Below are positions 23,159 through 32,916 of a DNA stretch of 64,000 nucleotides, one piece after another. The position numbers and the translations under genes are program-made. This DNA is from Rhineura floridana (Eukaryota > Chordata > Lepidosauria > Squamata > Rhineuridae). Within the stretch, counting starts at the first letter, position 1. Each line of letters starts with the position of its first letter. The notes beneath the pieces are model-generated. The model was not told where the DNA came from and ran no database searches. It worked only from the letters and a program-made list of their open reading frames with translations. Location: NCBI RefSeq assembly GCF_030035675.1, contig NC_084482.1:228104943-228168942 (forward strand), read 5' to 3'.

Positions 23159-24857
23159 CCAGGTATATACAGCTCGTTCAGGAGGCTCCCTTTTTGCCGC
23201 CTTCATAGATTTTAAGGCGGCTTTTGACTCTATTTCTAGAGAGATCCTTTGGGATAAACTAGAAGCCACTTCCATTGATAGACGTCTACTGGCCCTGATC
23301 CGTGCTCTTCACTATGACACCTCCATATGGATCAGATGTAATCGTGCCGGTTTACTCTCTAGTTCTATTTCCATACATAAAGGAGTCAAACAAGGTTGTA
23401 TTTTGGCTCCCACCCTTTTCAATCTGTATATTAACTCCTTAATTTCAACCCTGTCGCATTGCTCTTCCCACCACCCCTCCTTAGCTAACAGACCGGTGTC
23501 GAATCTATTGTACGCGGATGATGCAATTCTACTGTCTCTCACCCGTGTGGGTCTTCGCTGCCTGTTAAGAGCTCTTTCCCATTGTTCGAAAGACCAACTA
23601 GAGATTAACTATAGTAAATCCAAGATAGTAGTGTTTTCTCGAAGGAGGTTAAAATATCACTGGATGATAAACAATTCCCCTATTGAGCAAGTCTCAACTT
23701 ATAGATATCTAGGAATCTCTCTTCATTCCTCCGGCCATTGGCACTTGCAGGAGTTGAGTGCCTGTGCGACAGCAGCTAGAACTTCCAAGGCCCTGCTATC
23801 CTTTTTTTGTTCAAACGGAGGTCAATATATTCCTTCAGCTGTCAGGGTCTTTTCTGCTAAGGTTATCACAAAATTGCTCTATGGGGCTCAAGTAAGCACC
23901 TATAGAACCTTTTCCTCTTTTGAGAAAATTCAGTCTAAATTTCTGAGAAGTATATTAGGTACCCCCCCCCCGTGTTTCGAACATTAAACTTCGTTTTGTT
24001 ACAGGTATGCCCACTATTGAGTCACGTATATGGATCCTCAAATACAAATACTGGCTGAAGCTAAATTTTGAACCAATAGGTATCTCCCCCCTGGTACTAG
24101 TAGACAACTTCCAATCAAATTGGAGGAAATCCCTTACTATTCATCTTGCGTTACTGGGATTTTCTCCATCAAGTATTTTGGCACTGGGCTATATGAAAGC
24201 TCTGGACACTATTAGACAGAGAATTTTAGATGTAGACTATCAGTCCCTTGTGTCTCTTTCTGGACACCGGCTTGTCTCTAATCTGTACCCGAAACCGTTC
24301 ACCATGGCTCAACATTTACTCCATCTATATATGCCGAAACTCAGAAGGGCATTCACTCTGGCTAAATTAAACGTATTACCCTCTGCTCTCTTAGAGGGCA
24401 GGTATAGAAAAATCCCCTTTTCAGAACGTTTCTGCCCCTGTGATTCGGGAGCCATTGAGACTGTCGAGCATGTCCTATTGGAACGTAGATTTTATGATGC
24501 CCCAAGAGGTCGTTTTATCTTGCCCCTTATTCAGAAATTTCAAGGTAGAGATATATCCTTCTATGCCCAGTACCTACTGGCAGATAAAGATTCTTTTATT
24601 ACATGCAAGGTTGCTAACTTTTTTGTGGCAGAGCTAGAAATTCGCAGAAAATTGATGTCCCAGGAATTTTAATCCATATAGAAGTTTTAGTTTCTTTTGA
24701 CCCAACTGAGTTTTGTACTTGATTGTATTGACTAATTGTTTATGTCCCATTTTCTTTGCTTTTAATATGTATTAAGGAATATTTTATTTGGTAATTGTTT
24801 GGCTGGTCTATGACTGTAACAATAAACATTCATTCATTCATTCATTCATTCATTCAT
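23159..24857 (+). mobile_element. Non-LTR retrotransposon fragment (clade unsure) inside hAT copy 2
   Basis: A reverse-transcriptase frame (to 23987) has AAFIDFKAAFDSISREILWD, GVKQGCILAPTLFNLYINSL and LLYADDAILL (intact YADD). The second part (24007-24672) is in another frame and has a CPCDSGAIETVEHVLLE zinc-knuckle-like motif. A C10 run near 23963 marks the frameshift. The 3' end is AATAAACATTCATTCATTC with eight TTCA-type repeats. It is 5'-truncated within the reverse transcriptase. The motifs differ from the CR1, L2 and RTE here. R4/Dong-like or L1/Tx1-like are both possible. Confidence 0.75.
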
Positions 24858-25205
24858 CAGAGGGGGGTGATTCTCAGCTTTACTTTTTTTAAAAAATTAA
24901 GTTTCTAGGTGGTCCGGTTCTCGAGATATACATAAAAACGTCAGCTGCCTCTGTTAAATCTTTTTTTAAACTACTGTATAGCACTTCGTAGCTTTAACCC
25001 CGCCCATTCAGGATTGCAGCCAATCAGTGAAGCATTTGGTTGACCTGTGGCAGTGTCTAGTAAACCTCACTGCAAGGCCAGAAAATGGTGGTTTCCCCCC
25101 CCATTTATCTGAAAATCTCATAAATTGGGTTAAGTATATACATTTCAGTTTTTTCCCCTCTTGTGTGTAGGAGTCAGATCCTGGGCAGTATTTTGAAAAC
25201 CTTCC

Positions 25206-25516
25206 CAATACTTGCTTTTGTGGGGGCCCCCGAACTGTGGAATAGTCTCCCTGATGAGGTGCTCCTGGCGCCGACGCTACTATCTTTTCGGCGCCAGGTG
25301 AAAACCATTTTATACTCCCAGGCATTTTAAAGTGTATTTTAACAGTATTTTAGATGTTGTTTTGTTTTGTTATTGTTTTGTGTGTTTTTGGTTTTTGATT
25401 TATTGTATTTATTGTATTTTGATATTGTACTGGTTTTATCTTTGATGTACACCGCCCAGAGAGCCTTCGGGCTTAGGGGAGCATATAAATTAAATTAAAT
25501 AAATAAATAAATAAAA
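25206..25516 (+). mobile_element. L2 LINE 3' end inside hAT copy 2
   Basis: It begins in the last codons of L2 ORF2 (CCCGAACTGTGGAATAGTCT) and ends ACACCGCCCAGAGAGCCTTC then (AAATA)n. It is very similar to the C-terminal and 3' end of the L2 at 32735-35985. hAT copy 1 lacks it, so it entered after the copies separated. About 10 bp of hAT sequence was lost at the site. Confidence 0.85.
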
Positions 25517-28500
25517 TTGCTAATCCCATATCTCCAGTGTAAATCCCATTGAATTCAATAGGATTTACTTTTGAGTAGACATGGTTATCAATGTGCTGAA
25601 AATCAGTGGGACTTTGGAGTGAATGTAAAAAAGAATTGTGTTTGTGTTCTCTTTCTGCCCCCCCTCCAGTCCTATTTTAAAGCAAGTAGGCAGGGCTTAC
25701 TTAGGTATTACAGTTTTTATTCTGTAGGAAAATGATACTGATTTTTTAAAAACTAATACTGATTTTTCTGCAATGACCAACTGGTTTGACAATAAACTAT
25801 TATATGGGCTGTATGTATTTATACATCTGCAGTCTGTGTGTAGTCTTTCAAACAACCCTGTGAGGTAGGGTTGGAAACCAAGGCAGCTCACAACAAGAAA
25901 TAAAGCCATTTAAAATCCAAGAACCATAAAGCAAGAATAAACAGTTGGAAAACAGCCTAAAGAGCATGATTCTGAATTTTGGGTTGGGTGAATGAAGTTT
26001 ATTTATTTATTATTTGATTTATATCCCGCCCTTCCTCCCAGTAGGAGCCCAGGGCGGCAAACAAAAGCACTAAAAGCACTTTAAAACATCATAAAAACAG
26101 ACTTTAAAATCTATTAAAACATCTTTGAAAACATTTTTTTGAAACTTTAAAAAACATTTTTTTAAAAAAAGAAAAGGCTTAGAAACATATTAAAAAGCAA
26201 TTCCAACACAGACTCAGACTTGGATAAGGTCTCAACTTAAAAGAACAAGTTGAAAGAACAAGTTCCTTATCACTTGAGGCTGTAGTTCTCTGCACACTTC
26301 CCAGTTTGAGTAAGCCCCATTGAATACATTGGGATTTGCTTCTGAGTAAACAAACATCGGATTGCACTATAAATATATTTACAGATTGTGTAATTCATAA
26401 ACATATTTGATAGTGATGTTTATATAAATATTTCTTCATACTGTGTCCCAATAAGTATTGGATTTCACACTATGGTTGTAGATGATGTTTTCCTCTACAT
26501 TTTAAGTGTGCCCTTCTTCCTGGGGGTGGTCATGGTTCTCCATTGTTTTCATCCTGAGGGGAGGATAGGCTGAGAGATGGTGAGTAGCACATTTAAGGTC
26601 TCTTCACCTCCCCCCCCCCCTTTTAATTTGTATTTATTTTATATTTCTCCAATATCTTCCCCTGGCTGTTTTTATGTATTTTAAATATTTTTAGATTAAA
26701 TCGATAGAAAATCATAATTGTGAACCTCCCTAAAAGCAATTTACCTATCCTTATGTTTTGGCAAGGTGATGATGTGAAGGCATGCTGGTAGAAAAAGAGA
26801 CCATGTTTGAGGCATGTTATAAGGTGTTTGAGGACTTTGTCACACATTACTTTTTGAGACCTGTAGATTCATGTTGGAAAGAACAGGTGCAGGTATTGAA
26901 TGGTGGCTTGGGTGCTGTTTTTTCAGTCTACGCTGCATGCGTAGGGAAGGTGATACATCATCTGGCAGCTAGCTTCATAACGTGAGAATGAAAAACATTT
27001 GGATCACCATTCACTTGTTTACTTTTCTCACTATTGAGACCACTTCATATATTACTTTTTCGTACACACAAATTTAATCTTTGTATAGGAAAAAGTATTT
27101 TGTAAAATGTGAAGGACAGTGGCTGCCCAGTCAGTATAACCACTGTACAAGATCTACTCAGCCACTAATTACCTTTTTGTTTTGAGTGCCCTTTTGCCTG
27201 GGTCTTGGTTCAGGTGTGTATCCAACTTTGATGTGCTTATGGAAGGGGTGTGCAAGTAGTGCCCCCCCAAGTGTGGAGACTTGGACAAACATCGTGTTAT
27301 GGAAAACCAAAGTCTGTGTGAAAGTACATATTTGGGAATGCCATCAGTGTAAACCTAAACACACTTAATAAATAATATCGAACTTGCACGTCACAAAATA
27401 TATTACGGTCATGTCCATAAGCACCAGGAGGGTAGTCGCCCAGGGGATCTTAGTCCCTCTGCTTTTTTGGGAGCAGAGTCCCTATGTCTCCAAGCATCCT
27501 ACAGTCAGCATGAAAAGGGAGTGTGTTAGTCACTGAGAAGAGTCTTCTAATAGGCTTCCTTGCCTTTCCTGCTGATTGGAGCCAATCAGAGTGAAAGGAG
27601 GTGAGTCAGCCACTGAGAAGACTCTTCTCAGTTGCTAACGCTCTCCACTTTCATGCTGATTGGCTCCTAGAGATGTTTGTTGTTGTGAGAGAATGCATTA
27701 ACAAAGATCTCATTCTTAATCCAGGAGCAAAAAAGGGTGTACGTGGCTGTAACTATCATGAAGGGACCCTGCAGCTCTGAAGTTTCTACTAAACAACAGA
27801 TAAATACCTATGTAACTTTGTGTCTGGAGACGTATTATTAAGAATCACTTTCCATAATTGTAAGGAGGTATGTCCACACGCATGCATCCCAGGTACCTAA
27901 ATGAGGGGTGGGAGCAGCATAGGGACATAAGCAGATGTCTTAGATGAGGGGTTCCCAAACTTTTCTTCTACATAGACCACTTGAAAATTGCTGAGGGTCT
28001 GAAAGTATCTGAAAATTTACTATGGGCATATGCAAGATAATTAACTCCCATTAGTGATAAGAGCAAGAATTTGAGCTGTGCGTATGATATTGTAATTTAA
28101 AGGTGTAATTTTAATTTTGCTAGTTTGTCACTACTATTGCCATTACATTCAGTGATATAAGGGAATTACGATTTACGAGTAACATTAGTACAAAAAACAT
28201 TACTAAGGATTCTGTATGGTCTGATACGGGAGGAGGTCCATGGGGCGGGTGACACCATGAGTTACCACACCAGGTGACACCAACCCTAGTGACGCCACTG
28301 CTACTACGTATTTCCTGACTAGCTCCTTATCAATCTTGAAGTGCAATCCTGACCACTTACTGAGATTGCTACCGATGCAAGGTTGCACACTGTTCCCTTT
28401 TTGGGAGAAAACAGAGGCAAAATAGGCGTTGAGCAGTTCTGCCTTTTCCTCGTTATCTGTCAACATTTTGAAGTCTTCATTGAGCAGCAGTCCCACCATT

Positions 28501-28868
28501 TCCTTGGTCTTTCTCTTGCTTCGAACATATCTGAAAAACCCCTTTTTGTTGTTCCTCTCTTCTGTCACCAGCCTCGGCTCATTCTGGGTTTTAGCTTTCC
28601 TTACGCTATTCCTGCAAGCCCGAGCTGCTCGTTGGTACTCTTCCTTGGTGATGCATCCTTCCTTCCATTCTTTATACATGCTCTTTTTTATTTTTACCTC
28701 CTCCACCAGTCTTCTGTGTAGCCACATTGGCTTTTTCCGATGTCTTCCATTTTTCTTCCTCTTTGGAATTGTTTGCGATTGCGCTTTTTGTAATACGTTC
28801 TTCATGAACTCCCACGCTTCTTGGGCTCCTTTTTTCTTTAGTCTATCTAGCCACGGGATCCCACCCAT

Positions 28869-29417
28869 CATTTCCCTGAGGAAAGGTTGCAGCATTTGGG
28901 GCTTTTTAGTTTAGAGAAAAGGCGGGTCAGAGGAGACATGATAGAAGTGTATAAAATTATGCATGGCATTGAGAAAGTGGATAGAGAAAAGTTCTTCTCC
29001 CTCTCTCATAATACTAGAACTCGTGGACATTCAAAGAAGCTGAATGTTGGAAGATTCAGGACAGACAAAAGGAAGCACTTCTTTACTCAGCGCATAGTTA
29101 AACTATGGAATTTGCTTCCACAAGACGCAGTAATGGCCACCAGCTTGGATGGCTTTAAAAGAAGATTAGACAAATTCATGGAGGACAGGGCTATCAATGG
29201 CTACTAGCCATGATGGCTGTGCTCTGCCACCCTAGTCAGAGGCAGCATGCTTCTGAAAACCAGTTGCCGGAAGCCTCAGGAGGGGAGAGTGTTCTTGCAC
29301 TCGGGTCCTGCTTGCGGGCTTCCCCCAGGCACCTGGTTGGCCACTGTGAGAACAGGATGCTGGACTAGATGGGCCACTGGCCTGATCCACCAGGCTCTTC
29401 TTATGTTCTTATGTTCC
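28869..29417 (+). mobile_element. CR1 LINE 3' fragment (TTCTTATG tail)
   Basis: It begins inside ORF2 (EERLQHLGLFSLEKRRVRGD) and runs in frame through KLWNLLPQDAVMATSLDGFK to a stop at 29207. The 3' UTR and TTCTTATGTTCTTATG tail follow. It joins the opposite-strand CR1 directly at 28868. Confidence 0.9.
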
Positions 29418-29908
29418 CATGACCCAGGACCTAGAAGAGCGACAGCTGGTCCTGAGTCCTAACAGCCCAATTACTAGCACCTGGGGTGCATATTGGCAGA
29501 CTGATAGCAGACAGTAGCTACAGGCCGGAACAAAGCCTTCAGAAAAGTCCTCTTGTGAGCCTTAGCGCTGACAGGCAGCTGTGACTTTGACCCATGAAAC
29601 AATTTCCCTGTTGACCTTGCATCTTCCACACTCATTGTGGCACCTGGATTCCCAGGCACCTTAGACACTGAATGGAAGAGGTGTTCTGGTGCTACAGTGG
29701 AATTTGGCTCGTGTTCCTCGGCCTAAAATTCCTGCTGGATTGAGGAAGAAAAGTGAATCAGTAGCCAATGCAATCTTGAAGAGTTGCCTGCACAGATGAT
29801 GGAGAATTTTCTTTTTGGGATCTTGGACTGGGGGTTCTTGAACAAATTTGAAGACACAGGCTTGAAGCAAAAAGTAGGGCGTTATTCTTTACAAGTGCAC
29901 GCAGGGTC
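29418..29908. other. Unassigned segment with two short minus-strand frames
   Basis: Minus frames at 29474-29668 (64 residues) and 29661-29870 (69 residues; KKKILHHLCRQLFKIALATD) overlap end to start. Neither is a family I recognise. The overlap suggests one older frame with a shift, but both are short enough to be chance. Confidence 0.25.
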
Positions 29909-30245
29909 AATTACAAACTTTTTCCACTAGTTGGAGCCATTGCTTCAACAAAATCAAGAATAAAATATATGTTTGTCAACTGTTTCACTAATAATTAGTT
30001 TCCCAGGATCAAAGGGTTAAAAACATCAAACATGAGTTACATGCTTATTTGCTCATAAACATTATACTCATTAATTAATTAAAAGTTGATCACACACACA
30101 TGCCTGTTTGTTTCATTTCATGAGAAGTTCAAGGTGAACTTGCTTCTCTATGAGACTGGATTTTAGGGTCCCCCAAAGGCCTGTGGGCATTTTTACTTAG
30201 TTCCTTCTGATTTTATATTTCATAAAGATATATCTTCTTTATACA
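29909..30245. repeat. 330-bp repeat, paired with 46486-46810
   Basis: CCACTAGTTGGAGCCATTGC through TATATTTCATAAA matches 46498-46800 at about 85-90 percent by eye, same orientation, 16.6 kb apart. The copy at 46.5 kb is followed by an env-like fossil, so both could be retroviral internal sequence. No coding frame is recognised. Confidence 0.6.
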
Positions 30246-30665
30246 CCCCCGCCTGCCCTTTCCACTCGCTCATTCACTCAATTGCCCTGCCGCCCCCACT
30301 CCCCCTCTCCTCTGCCTGCTCTCTCCGCTCACTCACTTGCTCAGTTGCCCTACCCCTACCCCGCTCTCTCCCTCTACCTGTGTCTCCACTTGCTTACTTG
30401 CTCAATTGCCCTGCCCCCATCCCCGCTCTCTCCCCCACCTGCCCTCTACACTCGCTCACTCAATAGCCCTGCCCCCACCCCTGCTCTCTCCCTCTACCTG
30501 TCTCCACTGGCTTACTCAATCACCCTGCCCCACCCTGCTATCTCCCCCTGCCTGCCCTCTCCACTCACTCAATCGCCCTGCCCCTACCCCTGCTCTCTCC
30601 CTCTGCCCGCTTACTCGCTTAATTGCCCTGCCCCCCGCCCCACTCTCTCCCCCCCACCTGCATCA
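30246..30665. repeat. Pyrimidine-rich minisatellite, about 60-bp unit
   Basis: About seven imperfect units carry CTCAATTGCCCTGCC and CTCTCTCC. Both plus-strand frames are open through it as low-complexity Pro/Leu/Ser peptides, an effect of composition. From 30666 to 31079 nothing is recognised. Confidence 0.8.
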
Positions 30666-31249
30666 TATGTATCTCTTTATGATTGTGAAGCACAAAACCT
30701 TTCACACACTCTAGGCAATATACCAGCTCCCGTGGGCAGGTGAGTTCAACTTTCACACTTCCTGAAACACAGTAAGTATTTCACTGCAATTCAGCCCCAC
30801 ATATGAACTGATTAGTAGTGCACATGGCCATTATTTTCTGTAAGAAAACAAGCTCCATATAAGGCAATAGGAAAGGGCAGGTCTCCAAAAGGGGCACAGA
30901 CTTGCAACTGCTCTGCTCCATGGTATTATATTTCAGATTGCTTTATTTATTTTATATGTTTATGTTGCATCCCACTCTGGTATAGATCTTAATGAAGTAT
31001 AAGTTATAAATAAAAGTACTGAAAAGTTTGAGTTGCATTTTTACACATAACTGCTGGGAGAAGCTGTCTCAGGTATAGTGTCATCAATGTAAAGATAAAA
31101 CCCAGCTCTGTTTCTGAATTTCTGGATGCATTCCACATCCTTGAAGAATGTTCAGAACTATGAGAGATCCAAAATGCACCTGGTGATTCTTGGCTTGTGC
31201 AGGTGATCTAGAACCCATCCTAGAAGTATTAAAGGATTTGTAGTGGTTA

Positions 31250-31500
31250 CCATTTGGGTTCTCTGCATCCAATTAATGGTACTAGTTTTGAATTGGAAAA
31301 CTTTAACGTCTGGAGAAGAGTACTTCCTCCTTTACAAGCCACTCCCACAATTTCCTCACATTTTCCAAGTCCTGGTCTGGATCCCAACATTTAGAGAAGC
31401 TGCTGGTGGCTACTGGGTGCAAGCTCTCTCAGTGGTGGCATCCATGTTATGGAATTCCATTGCTGGGGAGATCCACCAGACTTTCTAACATTTAGAAAGG
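31250..31500 (+). mobile_element. Old L2 relic, C-terminal part
   Basis: The decayed frame reads TFREAAGGYWVQALSVVASM then LWNSIAGEIHQTF, aligning with the L2 motif (R-A-F-S-V-V-A-P-E-L-W-N-S-L-P) at the C-terminus of the element at 32917. No intact ends. The preceding 31080-31250 may be related but is not recognisable. Confidence 0.55.
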
Positions 31501-32344
31501 TAGACTCAAATCTAAACCTGTCACCCAATTAAAGAAATATTAGTTAATTAACAAAAGTAGTTTTAGTTGGATAATTACAGTACATATACCTAAATTTACA
31601 AATGTGGAAAACAGTGCTTCTAAAGAAGAAAGCTATCCCCCTAACAGAGAGCTTGCCCCCACCTAGTTTATTTTGCCCAACTAGAGTTTGCTCCTTCTGT
31701 GCCCACATGCAATTTTTTTTCTAGTGCCTGTGCCCCCCTCCCAACGGTTTTATTCTGATGCCATTTCTGGAGCAGAATTGGGACGTGGGAGTCATAATAC
31801 TAGCAGTCCCATGTCACTTCTACCATAGCTGTATTGACACTCGCCCGGCCCCCCACCCCCCCTCTCTCCCCCGCCTGCTCCCCCACCCCCCACACTCTGC
31901 TCTGAAGGAACTGAGTGAGGAAGTGCACAGGTGACAGAGATGCTCCCACGATTCTAAATGGGATGCTGAGACTTTTACTAACCAGAAGCTGTATATATTT
32001 GGATGGGCAGGCTGCAGGCTAGACTTAAGGTGGTGCAAAATGAGGCCCACCCCCTTCAGCTTGCACACACACGTATTCTCACATACAAAAAGAATAACTC
32101 TTTTATTGGACCGTTCATCCTTTCGGTGTTTGTTTATTCTGCTCAAGAGGGTTGCATGTGCAGCTGTGGCTTGAGGCTATGATGTGGCGATTGGGAGTGT
32201 GGAGCTTGCCTCAATGCCTACAATAGCATTTCCTTAGCTGAACCTACTGTGTCTGGCCCCCCTCCTGGATTTGGACTCTGAAGAACCAAGAAATCCCTCC
32301 CTTCTCTTACAGACTCTCACACACACAGTCTGTCTGCTCTCTCA
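31501..32344. other. No gene recognised
   Basis: The stretch has a C-rich run at 31843-31900 and otherwise ordinary sequence. No frame resembles a known family, and no repeat pair within the window was noticed. Confidence 0.4.
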
Positions 32345-32525
32345 GCCACACACACACACACACACACTATCTCTGTCTCTCTCCTACACAGTCTCTCTCA
32401 TTCAGTCTCTCTGTCTGCTCTCTCTCTCACATACTCTGTGTCTTCTCTTACACACAGTCTCTCACATAGACACAGAGTCACACACTGTCTCTTTCACTCT
32501 CTCTCTCACACACACACCCCTCATC
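32345..32525. repeat. Mixed (CA)n/(CT)n microsatellite
   Basis: CACACACACACACACAC and CTCTCTGTCTCTCTC runs alternate. The 130-residue plus-strand frame over it is low-complexity (Thr/His/Ser/Leu) and not a gene. Confidence 0.85.
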
Positions 32526-32916
32526 CCCCTTTACCTACAGCGCAGGCAACAAATTCTGAGCAGCATTATTAAGAGCCTCTCGCTTTGCTCTAGCCGCTGC
32601 CCCCATGACTCTTCTCAGACAGGGAAGCCAGTGACAATGATCAAGGCTTTATTAATGCTATAAGAATCCCACAAGGAGAGGCCTAATGAAGCAGAAAGCA
32701 GGGGGGGGGGAGGTGGCTGTGGCAGCATGCACCCTTTATATTTATTTATTTTTAAAACTTATATACCGCCCGACTAGCAATAGCTCTCTGGGCAGTGAAC
32801 ATAGATACAATAAAATACAATATAATACAAAAACATCAGTCTAAAATCTAATTTCACAATCTAAAAACAGCAAAGGCTAAAATCAAATTACAAACATTAC
32901 AATCGTTAACAAAGAA

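Larger units (their letters stand above)
22972..28300 (-). mobile_element. hAT-type non-autonomous transposon, copy 2, with nested insertions
   Basis: The ends are CAGTGGCGTCACTAGGGG and CCCTAGTGACGCCACTG. The host CR1 is continuous across the flanks. The target duplication is imperfect (CTAGGTAT on one side; CTACGTAT three bases away on the other). The body matches copy 1 closely in reverse, including both small frames (26782-26985 and 27186-27368, plus). It contains a LINE (23159-24857) and an L2 tail (25206-25516). The first 147 bp (22972-23118) are followed by a second copy of the terminus (CAGTTGCGTCACTACGGGG at 23118), so one end is doubled. Confidence 0.87.
21402..28868 (-). mobile_element. 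CR1 LINE (ATTCTATG-tail family) split by a hAT
   Basis: The 3' tail AATCATAGAATAGAATCATA lies at 21402-21430. The 3' part (21660-22910, minus) is a 416-residue frame with the fingers, palm and thumb of the reverse transcriptase: KELADVLSEPLAIIFEKSW, KKGKKEDPGNYRPVSLTS, DVIYPEFSKAFDKVPHDL, GVPQGSVLGPILFNIFIS. The catalytic box reads FGDDT where CR1 normally has FADDT. The 5' part (28301-28868) encodes the linker before it, with KKPMWLHRRLVEEVKIKKSM. The hAT at 22972-28300 separates the two. It is 5'-truncated, lacking ORF1 and the endonuclease. Confidence 0.9.

Noticed and set aside
30282-30743. 153-residue proline/leucine-rich plus-strand frame
   Set aside because: Low-complexity translation of the pyrimidine-rich minisatellite; the neighbouring frame is open too.
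32271-32663. 130-residue plus-strand frame rich in Thr, His and Ser
   Set aside because: It covers the (CA)n/(CT)n microsatellite and has no protein-like character.
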